NCBI GenBank assembly: GCA_018971415.1
Contig: JAGXAW010000001.1
Coordinates: 30,407 to 94,406, forward strand
Direction of reading: 5' to 3'
DNA: 64,000 nucleotides
Source of the DNA: Betaproteobacteria bacterium
Lineage (GTDB): Bacteria > Pseudomonadota > Gammaproteobacteria > Burkholderiales > Ferrovaceae
Part shown: one piece after another, positions 28,157-38,256 of the stretch
How the letters are laid out: each line of letters starts with the position of its first letter
Numbering within the stretch: position 1 is the first letter of the stretch
Made by a program: the position numbers and the translations under genes
The notes under the pieces: model-generated
What the model was told of the DNA's origin: nothing
Databases searched by the model: none
What the model saw: only the letters and a program-made list of their open reading frames with translations

Positions 28157-28810
28157 TTATTTTTCAGGGTTAGCTGGCGCTTTTTGATTGGCCGCTGGCA
28201 CGTCCGCTGCCGAGACAACTGGAGCGTTGTCATCATCAGCCTTCGCTGCACGTGGCAACACGGCAGAGACCACAGCAGGATTTTCGCCTTTAACCACAGC
28301 CACAAACTCAATACCACTTGGGGCTTTAACATCAGCCAAATGCAATGAATGACCAACGGTTAACTCTTTTAAATCCACTTCAATGAATTCCGGAAGATTT
28401 TGCGGTAAACACAGAACTTCCACTTCGTTGAAAATATGACTGATAATGGCGCCAGAGAGTTTTACTGCAGGAGAAATATCTCCGTTAACGAAGTGCAAAG
28501 GCACTTTCATATGAATTTTTTCATTGGCATTAACGCGCTGGAAATCCACGTGCAAAACAATCGGTTTGAAGGGGTGCATTTGCACATCACGCAACAAAGC
28601 CTGTTCTGTTTTGTCATCCATTTTCATGGTGAGAATAGATGAGTGAAATGACTCTTGACGCAGTTTATGATAAATCTCATTGTGATCCAATTCGATTGCA
28701 AGAGCTTCAGCTCCTCCGCCATAAACAATGCCAGGAACACGTCCCTGACGGCGCAGGCGGCGGCTCGCTCCAGTGCCCTGTACGCTTCTTTGGGTTACTT
28801 TGATTTCCAT
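28157..28810 (-). CDS. rplY: 50S ribosomal protein L25, Ctc type
   Basis: A 217-residue long-form L25 (TL5/Ctc): N-terminal 5S-rRNA-binding domain (GTGASRRLRRQGRVPGIVYGG, HPFKPIVLHVDFQRV) and a C-terminal beta domain (KVPLHFVNGDISPAVKLSG, IEVDLKEL, SLHLADVKAPSGIEF), then an alanine-rich acidic tail. Standard position between prs and pth. An intrinsic terminator lies between prs and this gene, so its level may be set by readthrough or a local promoter. Confidence 0.95.
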   Translation of the reverse strand: MEIKVTQRSVQGTGASRRLRRQGRVPGIVYGGGAEALAIELDHNEIYHKLRQESFHSSILTMKMDDKTEQALLRDVQMHPFKPIVLHVDFQRVNANEKIHMKVPLHFVNGDISPAVKLSGAIISHIFNEVEVLCLPQNLPEFIEVDLKELTVGHSLHLADVKAPSGIEFVAVVKGENPAVVSAVLPRAAKADDDNAPVVSAADVPAANQKAPANPEK

Positions 28811-28833
28811 GTTAGTTTCCTTTAAGTTACATT

Positions 28834-28868
28834 AAAAAAACCACATTATCCGCGACCAGATAATGAGG
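28834..28868 (-). terminator. intrinsic terminator/attenuator between prs and rplY
   Basis: Reading leftward, CATTATC and GATAATG (plus-strand 28859-28865 and 28844-28850) form a 7-bp stem with an 8-nt loop, extendable by outer ACC/GGT pairs, and are followed by a run of seven T residues (A7 at 28834-28840 on the plus strand). It lies 7 nt past the prs stop and 24 nt before the rplY start, as expected for partial termination inside an operon. Confidence 0.65.
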
Positions 28869-28871
28869 GTA

Positions 28872-29822
28872 CTACTCCATAAATAAAGAACTCACTGAGT
28901 CTTCATCACTAATACGACGTATAGTCTCGGCCATTATTTCAGAAATACCCAGTTGCCTAATTTTAGGGCAAGCAGAAGACAAGTCTGACAGCGGAATGGT
29001 GTCAGTTACAACCAACTCATCTAAGGCAGATTCCTTAATTCTATTTGGGGCATTCCCAGATAAAACAGGATGAGTAATATAAGCCAAAACTTTACTGGCG
29101 CCATGGGATTTTAAAGCAGCGGCAGCTTCACACAAGGTATTGGCTGTATCCACCATGTCATCCATAATAAGACAGGTTTTTCCGGCCACATCTCCGATCA
29201 CATTCATCACTTGAGCCACATTGGGCTTAGGGCGCCGCTTATCAATAATAACTAAGTCAGCCTCTAATCGTTTTGCAACCGCGCGGGCCCTGACAACCCC
29301 CCCCACATCGGGAGACACAACCGTTAGATTAGGATAAGCTTCGCGCCAAATATCCCCTAAAAAGACAGGTGTGGAATAAACATTGTCCACCGGAATATCA
29401 AAAAAGCCTTGGATTTGATCCGAGTGTAAATCCATGGTCAACAGTCTATCTACACCAACGCCCTGCAACATGTTGGCGACCACCTTAGCAGAAATAGCCA
29501 CTCTTGCTGAACGCGGTCGTCGATCTTGCCTGGCATAACCAAAATAGGGTATCGCTGCAGTAATTCTAGCTGCTGATGCTCGACGTAAGGCATCAGTCAT
29601 GACCATGATTTCCATTAAGTGGTCATTGGTTGGAGCACAGGTCGATTGCAAAATAAAACAATCCTTACCACGGACATTCTCAAGAATCTCCACCATCACT
29701 TCACCATCACTAAAACGCCCTACCGTTGCTCTACCCACTGAGATATTTAAGTGATTAGCAACTTCACTTGCAAGCTTAGGATTGGCTGTTCCAGTAAAAA
29801 CCATTAAGTTAGCGGATGACAT
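28872..29822 (-). CDS. prs: ribose-phosphate pyrophosphokinase
   Basis: A 316-residue PRPP synthetase: ATP-binding region and flexible loop [20 protein letters not shown], the PP loop and ribose-5-phosphate loop [18 protein letters not shown], and the start [18 protein letters not shown]. It makes PRPP for nucleotides, His and Trp; pyrE elsewhere in this window consumes PRPP. It follows tRNA-Gln after 46 nt in the conserved ispE-tRNA-prs order. Confidence 0.96.
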   Translation of the reverse strand: MSSANLMVFTGTANPKLASEVANHLNISVGRATVGRFSDGEVMVEILENVRGKDCFILQSTCAPTNDHLMEIMVMTDALRRASAARITAAIPYFGYARQDRRPRSARVAISAKVVANMLQGVGVDRLLTMDLHSDQIQGFFDIPVDNVYSTPVFLGDIWREAYPNLTVVSPDVGGVVRARAVAKRLEADLVIIDKRRPKPNVAQVMNVIGDVAGKTCLIMDDMVDTANTLCEAAAALKSHGASKVLAYITHPVLSGNAPNRIKESALDELVVTDTIPLSDLSSACPKIRQLGISEIMAETIRRISDEDSVSSLFME

Positions 29823-29868
29823 GGAACTCTCAACAACCTCTGACTATTAATAAGTTTAAAAATAAAAA

Positions 29869-29943
29869 TGGCAGGGGAGGTAGGGATCGAACCTACGAAT
29901 GCCGGAATCAAAATCCGGTGCCTTACCACTTGGCGACTCCCCT
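29869..29943 (-). tRNA. tRNA-Gln (anticodon TTG)
   Basis: A 75-nt cloverleaf with encoded CCA at plus-strand 29869-29871. The acceptor arms AGGGGAG (5', at 29943) and CTCCCCT pair fully, the T arm carries GGTTCGATCC, and the anticodon stem CCGGA/TCCGG closes the loop TTTTGAT, placing TTG at positions 34-36 (reads CAA). It sits between ispE and prs, its usual betaproteobacterial location. Confidence 0.96.
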
Positions 29944-29948
29944 GCTGC

Positions 29949-30785
29949 TTACAACCACTCTCGCAGTGGATGATAATTCATACTGCGAGCTATAAATCCA
30001 TCAAATTGAACTGGTTTAGCTAACCAGGCTTGATAAGCCTCTTCTTGACTATCAAAGGCCACAAAACAACAGGTGCCTGAGCCAGACATTCTGGCATCTC
30101 CCCACTGCCTTAGCCAATCCAGTAGTAAACCAACCTCAGGAATGCGTTTTACAACGACTGGTTGCAAATCATTACGCCCAATTATTCCTGAAAAGTTTGA
30201 CATTTTGACTGGTTGTGAATCTCTTGTCAATTCTGGATCCCTAAACACTTCGGCGGTGCTCACTCCAATTCCTGGATTTAACACCAAAAACCAGCGGGGG
30301 GGCACGTGGAAGGGGTGAAGAATTTCCCCCACCCCCTCAACAAAGGCGCTCTCCCCACCCACAAAAAAGGGGACATCTGCGCCTAAAATGATTCCAAGTT
30401 CCTCTAACTCCCGCCTACTTACACCTAAACGCCACAATTTGTTCAAACCAATTAATACACTGGCTGCATCTGAGCTGCCGCCACCTAATCCGCCACCCAT
30501 GGGAATTCTTTTTTTATAGGCAATATCAACGCCTAAGTTTGCTTTGGCATGAGATTGCAAAAGCCTCGCTGCCTTTACGACCAAATCCTCTTCTTCATCA
30601 ACCCCATATTGACCAAGACGCCTTATCAGGCCATCTGTACGTAATGACAGCGTGATTTCATCATTAAAATCAATAAACGTCATGAGGGACTGCAATAGAT
30701 GATAGCCATCGCTGCGACGCCCAACAATGTGTAAAAACAAGTTAAGCTTTGCTGGGGCTGTCAGAGTCAGGCTATTTGGCATCAT
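29949..30785 (-). CDS. ispE: 4-diphosphocytidyl-2-C-methyl-D-erythritol kinase
   Basis: A 278-residue GHMP kinase: start LTAPAKLNLFLHIVGRRSDGYH, the ATP-binding glycine loop PMGGGLGGGSSDAAS and the C-terminal motif ARMSGSGTCCFVAF. It catalyses the fourth step of the MEP isoprenoid pathway; dxs and ispA are also in this window. One nt from lolB, followed by tRNA-Gln 5 nt downstream. Confidence 0.95.
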   Translation of the reverse strand: MMPNSLTLTAPAKLNLFLHIVGRRSDGYHLLQSLMTFIDFNDEITLSLRTDGLIRRLGQYGVDEEEDLVVKAARLLQSHAKANLGVDIAYKKRIPMGGGLGGGSSDAASVLIGLNKLWRLGVSRRELEELGIILGADVPFFVGGESAFVEGVGEILHPFHVPPRWFLVLNPGIGVSTAEVFRDPELTRDSQPVKMSNFSGIIGRNDLQPVVVKRIPEVGLLLDWLRQWGDARMSGSGTCCFVAFDSQEEAYQAWLAKPVQFDGFIARSMNYHPLREWL

Positions 30786-30786
30786 C

Positions 30787-31371
30787 TTAACGTCTCAGGA
30801 TATGCCATTTATCCACACGAATTCGGATTCTCACTCCCTCTTGAGTTAAGTTTATTCGTTTGGGTAACCAAAGGTCATTGATTTTTTGCCACTCGGAATA
30901 GGTAATATCCCAACTCTCTTGATGAATCGCGCTAACCCGACCTTCTGAATCGTGAACTATCACAGCAGGGGTAGAGGGCCAGCCTTGTCCTAAAATCCAC
31001 CAAGGCATCCCCTCTAAAGGAAGAGGGTAACCAAGCATCTTTTGTGTTACCTCTTCCACATTCTGGGCTGTTACCGTTTGGTCTTGCGACAAACTAATTT
31101 GTGTTTGCAAAGGTTGGTGACTCACCTCAGCCACAGTGGTGCCAATGGGAGAGAGCAAGACAATATGTTGTTTTAAAAAATCGCCTCGCCACTCAATTGA
31201 ACCGCTATCACTGTGCTCGTTATCGGCAACAGCCAGGCGGCCGACAAAGGACACATAATCAATGACCCCCGTACCTTCTACCTGATCTTGAGTAAGATCA
31301 AGCCTGTTTTGTGTTGCGCAGGATGAAAGAATTAACGCCAATAGTAACCAATGGATTTTTCTAAACCACAT
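30787..31371 (-). CDS. lolB: outer-membrane lipoprotein receptor LolB
   Basis: A 194-residue lipoprotein with lipobox LSSC (Cys18) and the LolB-type beta-sheet core including SGSIEWRGDFLKQHIVLLSPIGTTVAEV and a C-terminal LPKRINLTQEGVRIRIRVDKW. LolB accepts lipoproteins from LolA and inserts them in the outer membrane. Its position directly before ispE is diagnostic. It lies 4 nt after the TPR gene. Confidence 0.92.
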   Translation of the reverse strand: MWFRKIHWLLLALILSSCATQNRLDLTQDQVEGTGVIDYVSFVGRLAVADNEHSDSGSIEWRGDFLKQHIVLLSPIGTTVAEVSHQPLQTQISLSQDQTVTAQNVEEVTQKMLGYPLPLEGMPWWILGQGWPSTPAVIVHDSEGRVSAIHQESWDITYSEWQKINDLWLPKRINLTQEGVRIRIRVDKWHILRR

Positions 31372-31375
31372 AGCA

Positions 31376-33046
31376 CTAGGGGATAAAACGATGTACCGTA
31401 TCTTTCAGCGCACTGTTATCAGGATGCAAAAGTAAACTTTTTTGCCAAATGGTTCTGGCTTCATCTTGATTGTCAGACTTCCACAATACCTCACCCAAAT
31501 GGGCAGCAATTTCAGGATCTTCTTGCATAGCATAAGCTTGTTTTAGAGCATGTAAAGCATCTACATTATTTCCTAAGCGGTAATTTACCCAACCAAGACT
31601 GTCTAAAATAAAAGGGTCATCTGGCGTAATCGTTAACGCTTTTTCGATAAGGCGCTTCGCTTCATCCAATTTTATTCCTCTTTCGGTCATGCTGTAACCT
31701 AAGGCGTTATAAGCTTGAGCATAATTAGGGCGAAGAGCGATAACCCTTTTCAAATTATCTTGAACCACATCAAAGCGATTAAGTCGGTCAGCCAAAATAG
31801 CCTGCTCGTAGAGCATATTTACGTTTTCCGGTTGATGCTTTAACGCATGGTCAATCAGGTTAAAAGCCCCTTGCAAATCTCCAGCATCTCGTCGCATTTC
31901 CTCTTCACTAAAAAACAATTGTTCAATCTGCTGATCATCTTGTGCGTGAAGGCGATGAATAATATCAAGTCCCGTCTCTAGGTTTTTTTGTTTCGCCGTA
32001 ATTAGGGCTAATCTAATTTGGCTATTAAAATATTGATCTCCCTCTTTTACCTGAGCATACTGATCTAAGGCTAACTGCCAGTGCTTTTGCTCTTCCTCCG
32101 CTTGCCCTAAGTAATAATGTATGGCGCTTGGATCGGAGAATCCTTGACTTAATAGCTCGTTTAATTGATTGATGGCTACCCCATAATCTTTTAATTGCAA
32201 TGTCAACAAAGCCACCGCCAACTTAATATCTGTATTACGTGGATTTTTTTTCACCAAATAAACGAATTGATCTCGCGCCTTTTGGAACTGTTTTTGATTC
32301 ACCAATTCACGGGCATAACTTAATCTTACATTCTGAGTATCTGGATACTGATTGAGATATTGCTGGTAAAAATCTAGGGCATCTTGAGGATGGGTATGTC
32401 CTAAAATTTGCCCTTTCAACATGGCAGCTTTTTCTAAATCTCCCCTTAGATCCAATAGGTGACTAACAGCGGACAGAGCATCATCAGGGTGCCCTGCTTG
32501 GAAAGCGGTGATAGAGAGCAAATATTGCGCTGCCGGGCTTTGATCGTAATCATCAGTAATGTTTTTAGTTAATTGATAGGCTTCTTGAGTATCATGCATT
32601 TGAACAATCGGTGGCGTTAAGCCATCGAACATAGCCTCAACCCCAGAGGGGTTGGTGGCTAACCAGTCTTTAATCACTTTACTTAATTCATCAGCTGATA
32701 CGTTGGTAAATAATAGGGCAGACAAGATTTGATGAGCCTCTGGAGCGTTAGGCTCCTCTGTTAACCACAAATCGAGGGTCTCAATGGCAGCATGATAGCG
32801 TTTTGCATACAGCGCCATTTCTGTGGCGCGTTGAGCAATGCGCGGATCCTTTGTATCCTTGGCAAGATCGGTCATCTCGCCGATGGCGATATCAAACTGT
32901 CCACGCTGAGCGGCAATCTCACCAATAAAAAACTCAAACATTCTCTCTGGTGTTAACAGGTCATTAGGCTCATTTACAGCCCAAACAGGGGCGGCAAAGC
33001 CACTTAAAGCCAATGTTACTACTAAGCTTTTTTTCCAAAAACGCAT
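31376..33046 (-). CDS. exported tetratricopeptide-repeat protein
   Basis: About 556 residues with a signal peptide (KSLVVTLALSGFAAPVWA) followed by many TPR-like helical repeats, clearest near the C-terminus (NYAQAYNALGYSMTERG, DDPFILDSLGWVNYRLG). A TTG at 33061 could extend it, but GGGAG lies 8-9 nt before ATG 33046, which starts the signal peptide cleanly. The family regularly precedes lolB in betaproteobacteria; the periplasmic or outer-membrane partner is unknown. Confidence 0.85.
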   Translation of the reverse strand: MRFWKKSLVVTLALSGFAAPVWAVNEPNDLLTPERMFEFFIGEIAAQRGQFDIAIGEMTDLAKDTKDPRIAQRATEMALYAKRYHAAIETLDLWLTEEPNAPEAHQILSALLFTNVSADELSKVIKDWLATNPSGVEAMFDGLTPPIVQMHDTQEAYQLTKNITDDYDQSPAAQYLLSITAFQAGHPDDALSAVSHLLDLRGDLEKAAMLKGQILGHTHPQDALDFYQQYLNQYPDTQNVRLSYARELVNQKQFQKARDQFVYLVKKNPRNTDIKLAVALLTLQLKDYGVAINQLNELLSQGFSDPSAIHYYLGQAEEEQKHWQLALDQYAQVKEGDQYFNSQIRLALITAKQKNLETGLDIIHRLHAQDDQQIEQLFFSEEEMRRDAGDLQGAFNLIDHALKHQPENVNMLYEQAILADRLNRFDVVQDNLKRVIALRPNYAQAYNALGYSMTERGIKLDEAKRLIEKALTITPDDPFILDSLGWVNYRLGNNVDALHALKQAYAMQEDPEIAAHLGEVLWKSDNQDEARTIWQKSLLLHPDNSALKDTVHRFIP

Positions 33047-33061
33047 ATATAAAACTCCCAA

Positions 33062-34382
<1,321 letters not shown>

Positions 34383-34430
34383 AGATCAGGTAAAATCACT
34401 TTTTACACATAAAAGAGCTATTATTATCCA

Positions 34431-35390
34431 ATGTTTAGTTTTTTTAAGAAATCATCAAAAGAAGTCACCGAAGTCAAAGCTGAGCAAGCAGGCTGGCTAC
34501 AACGTCTTAAAAACGGTCTTAAAAAAACCCGCGATAACTTACAAAGTAAAGTTAGCAGCCTATTCACAGGTCGACTTAACGATGCATGGTTCGACGAACT
34601 AGAAGAAGCGCTTATTTTGGCTGACGTTGGCATTAAAACCACGCAGCAACTAATTACAAAACTAAAATCACAAGCCAAAGAACATCAGGTTGAACAAGCT
34701 GAAGACCTTAAGCCTCTGTTACGCTCCATGTTAATTGATTTGCTCTCGCCCCTGGAAAAAAACTTTAATCCTGATCGCGCTAAACCCTTCGTGTTGGTAT
34801 TTGCAGGCGTCAACGGAGCGGGAAAAACCACCTCCATTGGAAAACTCGCACAGCATCTTCAAAATCATAACTACAGTGTACTTTTGGCAGCCGGTGACAC
34901 ATTTAGAGCCGCCGCTGTGGCCCAGCTTGTGGCCTGGGGGGAGCGTAATAAGGTAGATGTGATCACCCAAGAAAAAGGAGATTCTGCTGCCGTCATATTT
35001 GAAGCCATACAAGCTGCTAAAGCAAGAAACATTGATGTGTTGATAGCCGATACGGCAGGTCGCCTACCGACCCAATTACATTTAATGGAAGAAATTAAAA
35101 AAGTAAAACGGGTCATTTCAAAGGCTGACCCCAGCGCCCCCCATGAAGTGATTTTAGTGTTAGACGCCAATACAGGACAAAATGCACTCACCCAAGTCAA
35201 AGCCTTTGACGATGCCTTGCAATTAACAGGACTTATTGTCACCAAATTAGATGGTACGGCCCGGGGGGGCGTAGTGGCAGCTATTGCAGGTGAGTGCCCT
35301 AAACCCATATTGTTTGTTGGTGTTGGAGAGCAACTTGATGATCTACAACCTTTTTCAGCAACCTCTTTTGTGGATGCCTTAATAGAATGA
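34431..35390 (+). CDS. ftsY: signal recognition particle receptor FtsY
   Basis: A 319-residue SRP GTPase. The acidic A domain of E. coli FtsY is missing; only a short amphipathic N-terminus (FSFFKKSSK) precedes the N domain. P-loop GVNGAGKT at residues 126-133, GDTFRAAAVAQL, DTAGRLPTQ and TKLDGTARGG are intact. It docks ribosome-SRP complexes at the membrane, and its partner ffh lies at 50.2 kb. Overlaps ftsE by 4 nt. Confidence 0.96.
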   Translation: MFSFFKKSSKEVTEVKAEQAGWLQRLKNGLKKTRDNLQSKVSSLFTGRLNDAWFDELEEALILADVGIKTTQQLITKLKSQAKEHQVEQAEDLKPLLRSMLIDLLSPLEKNFNPDRAKPFVLVFAGVNGAGKTTSIGKLAQHLQNHNYSVLLAAGDTFRAAAVAQLVAWGERNKVDVITQEKGDSAAVIFEAIQAAKARNIDVLIADTAGRLPTQLHLMEEIKKVKRVISKADPSAPHEVILVLDANTGQNALTQVKAFDDALQLTGLIVTKLDGTARGGVVAAIAGECPKPILFVGVGEQLDDLQPFSATSFVDALIE

Positions 35391-36073
35391 TTCGATTTGA
35401 ACAGGTTAGTTATACCTATCCCTCCGGCTATGAGGCGCTCAAAGCATTAAGCTGTGAGATCAACGCTGGTGAGTACGTCTCAATCGTTGGCAAAGCCGGT
35501 TCAGGTAAAACCACTTTTTTCATGTTGCTAGTGGGATTATTACGTATCAGCAAGGGAGATCTATTTGTATTAGATCAATCGCTTAAAAAAACAAATGACA
35601 AGCAACTCTCAACACTAAGAAGAAAAATAGGAACCGCAGCACGTTGGCTCCCCTTGGTTAACCATGTCAGTGCTCTTGAAAACATTATTCAACCACTTCT
35701 CATTAGCGGGATGAAACCTCTTCTGGCAGAAAAAAAAGGTAAGCAATTACTCTCAGAGCTGGAATTAGGACATCGTTATCGGGACGATGTTGTTACTTTC
35801 TCTGACAGCGAATACAGTAAATTACTCTTTGCTAGAGCCATCGTTCATGATCCCTTGTTAATACTCATCGACGATCCTTTTGATCAAATTGACTCACCCA
35901 CCTACCAGCTGATTAATCAAATGCTAGAGGAGCGTGTTGCTCAAGGTGTGACGGTAATTGATAGCTCTAGGGAATCTACCACTAATCAAAACCGTAAACA
36001 CAGAACCATTAAATTGATGGATTCACAAATTACCGACGATCGGGAACAACTCTTTTTCGATATTTCCATATGA
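35387..36073 (+). CDS. ftsE: cell-division ABC protein FtsE with degenerate ATPase motifs
   Basis: A 228-residue ABC protein, collinear with E. coli FtsE and placed between ftsY and ftsX. Walker A is intact (GKAGSGKT, 35-42). Other motifs have decayed: the Q-loop Gln is Arg86 (IGTAARW for IGxxFQD), the signature LSGGE is FSDSE (138-142), the Walker B DEP is DDP (Asp162-Asp163, so catalytic Glu became Asp), and the H-loop His is Arg195 (DSSRE for ATHD). It may bind ATP but probably hydrolyses it poorly or not at all. The frame is intact, with overlaps on both sides, so it is not a decaying pseudogene by structure. Confidence 0.88.
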   Translation: MIRFEQVSYTYPSGYEALKALSCEINAGEYVSIVGKAGSGKTTFFMLLVGLLRISKGDLFVLDQSLKKTNDKQLSTLRRKIGTAARWLPLVNHVSALENIIQPLLISGMKPLLAEKKGKQLLSELELGHRYRDDVVTFSDSEYSKLLFARAIVHDPLLILIDDPFDQIDSPTYQLINQMLEERVAQGVTVIDSSRESTTNQNRKHRTIKLMDSQITDDREQLFFDISI

Positions 36074-36975
36074 TAGTTAATCACTCCTCATCGCTAATTC
36101 AATTAAAACATGTTTTGAAAAAAACACGCTTTAATATTGTCTTATTCATGCTATCAATGTCTTTATGTTTCGCATTTATACTAAGCGCTATTAATTTGAC
36201 GCGTTACTACAACCATCACGCTGAAGAGTTACTACATCATATTCAAGCGGTGATTTTTTTAAACTCATCAGCAAATACCTCTGATGTGACAAGCTTGAAA
36301 AACCAACTCAGTCACCAATCCAATGTTACCAACATTAAACTCATCCCAAAGGATGAAGGACTCGCACAACTGAGACAAGACCCCAATCTAACAGACATTC
36401 TGACTCACTTAAATAACAATCCTGTGCCCGATGCCTTAATCGTAACTTTATCTACATCAAATGGGGGAGAGTTACATCAGTTGTTACAAGACTGGCAAAA
36501 GAGTCCCATCATTCATAAAGTGAATATTGATTTACCATGGGTTGAAAGAACGCTTCATACGCGAGATTTTATCAATCGTTTATCCACTGTTTTTGTGTCT
36601 GTCATGGGGTTATTACTGGTGGTGCTGTTAATCAGTTCAATTCGTCACTACCACATTAACTCGCGAGAGGAGCAATTCATTGCGCAATGCTTTGGCGCAA
36701 CAGCAAAGGATATTTTTCTTCCCCTACTTGAAATAGTGTTACTGGAATCGTTAGTGGTCATTGTTGTGGGGCTAATTGTTAGCTTAACTATTCTGAAGGG
36801 ACTTAGCCACGGGTTAGAAGCGCTTTTTTTTAGCACTTTGTCTTTTAATGCCCTGCATTTTAACTACATACTGTTCTTAACTTGCAGCGCTACCCTATTC
36901 TCAATTACAACACTTATGACATTCATCGTTATTTATAGTGCGCCAACACAAACCCATATGATCAAGCGGCGTTAA
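36070..36975 (+). CDS. ftsX: cell-division protein FtsX
   Basis: A 301-residue membrane protein: N-terminal cytoplasmic segment, first membrane helix (about 25-45), an extracytoplasmic domain with NPVPDALIVTL and DLPWVERTL, then three C-terminal helices with the FtsX signature NSREEQFIAQCFGATAKDIFLP. With FtsE it regulates septal peptidoglycan hydrolases. Recognisable but divergent. Starts within the ftsE stop (4-nt overlap); its end overlaps convergent cfa by 14 nt. Confidence 0.88.
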   Translation: MIVNHSSSLIQLKHVLKKTRFNIVLFMLSMSLCFAFILSAINLTRYYNHHAEELLHHIQAVIFLNSSANTSDVTSLKNQLSHQSNVTNIKLIPKDEGLAQLRQDPNLTDILTHLNNNPVPDALIVTLSTSNGGELHQLLQDWQKSPIIHKVNIDLPWVERTLHTRDFINRLSTVFVSVMGLLLVVLLISSIRHYHINSREEQFIAQCFGATAKDIFLPLLEIVLLESLVVIVVGLIVSLTILKGLSHGLEALFFSTLSFNALHFNYILFLTCSATLFSITTLMTFIVIYSAPTQTHMIKRR

Positions 36976-38242
36976 GAGATTTACGCCATTGAGGTTTGAC
37001 AAATTTCATGTGGACGACATCAATGTCACGCTCAGTAAAACCCGCCTCACAATAATTTAAGTAGAATTGCCATCTCCTAATGAATTGATGATTAAAGCCC
37101 ATTTTCAGGACCTCATCGGTACAACTTAAAAACCTATCTGCCCACATATTTAGCGTCTTTGCATAATGGCTACTAAAGGCATGTAAATGACTTAACTGAA
37201 GATCGGTGTAGCGTACACTGACTCTAAGCATTTCACTGATACTGGGGATGAATCCTCCAGGAAAAATATACTTTTGAATAAAATCAACTTCCCTTAACGC
37301 CTGTTGATAGCGTCGATCATTAATGGTGATCGCCTGCAGAAGCATAATTCCCTGTGGAGCAAGAAGGCTTGAACACTGCTCAAAATAGGTGGGTAAAAAT
37401 TCAGCACCAACCGCTTCAATCATCTCAATGGAGACCAATTTGGTATAAAGCCCTTTGACATCACGATAGTCCTTCAATTGGACTTCAACCAAATGCTCCA
37501 CCTGCCAATCTCGAATACGATTTAATACATACTGATATTGCTCTTCTGAAATGGTAATGGTGGTCACTTTGCAGCCGTAATGCTTAGCTGCATAGCAAGC
37601 AAAGCCGCCCCATCCACTGCCAATTTCTAACACATGATCACGACTTGTTAATTCCAATTGTTCAGCAAGTAACTGACATTTATACCAAGAGGCTTCCTCT
37701 AGGGTACTGTTTTGTTTTTCAAAATAAGCACTAGAGTAAAACATAGAGGGATCAAGCCAGAGCGAGTAAAACTCGTTACCTAAATCATAATGGGCCGCAA
37801 TATTTTTTTTGCTCCCCACTTTGCTGTTGCGATGTAAATAGTGTTCGATACTGCGCCATGGATAACTCAATCTCGCCCAACCCTTTTCCATGTTGTCTAA
37901 AAGCGCACGGTTTTTAAGTATTAAACGCAATAACCCCGTCAAATCAATACAATCCCAATACCCCTCCATATAGGCTTCCCCTGCCCCAACGCTCCCTCCC
38001 TTGAAGATAGCGCGCCAGAATCTGGCATCATGGATTTGTACTATGTATTCATTAGTATCAAGGGCATCACCAAAGCTCCACTGATGCTGGGTTTCATCAA
38101 TCAACACCAAACGGCCATACTTCAATTGAGAGAGTAATTTAAGAACGGTTTTTTTAGCAAACCTGTCCACCCAAGATAATTTCTTACGGTATGACATGTT
38201 TGGAAATAGGGAGGGGATATGTTCAGTGGTAGACATAGTCAT
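36962..38242 (-). CDS. cfa: cyclopropane-fatty-acyl-phospholipid synthase family methyltransferase
   Basis: A 426-residue CFA-type protein: lipid-binding N-terminus, then NIAAHYDLGNEFYSLWLD, MFYSSAYF, SAM motif VLEIGSGWGGFACYAA and VSIEMIEAVG, HLHAFSSHYAKTL. It transfers methylene/methyl groups from SAM to double bonds of membrane phospholipid acyl chains. Last gene of the leftward TetR-lipocalin-amine oxidase-DUF1365-cfa operon, whose composition suggests modification of unsaturated acyl chains beyond plain cyclopropanation. Confidence 0.93.
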   Translation of the reverse strand: MTMSTTEHIPSLFPNMSYRKKLSWVDRFAKKTVLKLLSQLKYGRLVLIDETQHQWSFGDALDTNEYIVQIHDARFWRAIFKGGSVGAGEAYMEGYWDCIDLTGLLRLILKNRALLDNMEKGWARLSYPWRSIEHYLHRNSKVGSKKNIAAHYDLGNEFYSLWLDPSMFYSSAYFEKQNSTLEEASWYKCQLLAEQLELTSRDHVLEIGSGWGGFACYAAKHYGCKVTTITISEEQYQYVLNRIRDWQVEHLVEVQLKDYRDVKGLYTKLVSIEMIEAVGAEFLPTYFEQCSSLLAPQGIMLLQAITINDRRYQQALREVDFIQKYIFPGGFIPSISEMLRVSVRYTDLQLSHLHAFSSHYAKTLNMWADRFLSCTDEVLKMGFNHQFIRRWQFYLNYCEAGFTERDIDVVHMKFVKPQWRKSLNAA

Positions 38243-38256
38243 TCAGCTCTATCAAT

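Noticed and set aside
34871..35308. Long open frame antisense to ftsY
   Set aside because: It lies wholly opposite a conserved SRP GTPase, its translation shows no domain, and it mirrors the codon pattern of ftsY.
35387..36073. ftsE as a pseudogene
   Set aside because: Full length, no frameshift or stop, coupled overlaps on both sides, and Walker A conserved; degenerate function is more likely than a dead gene.
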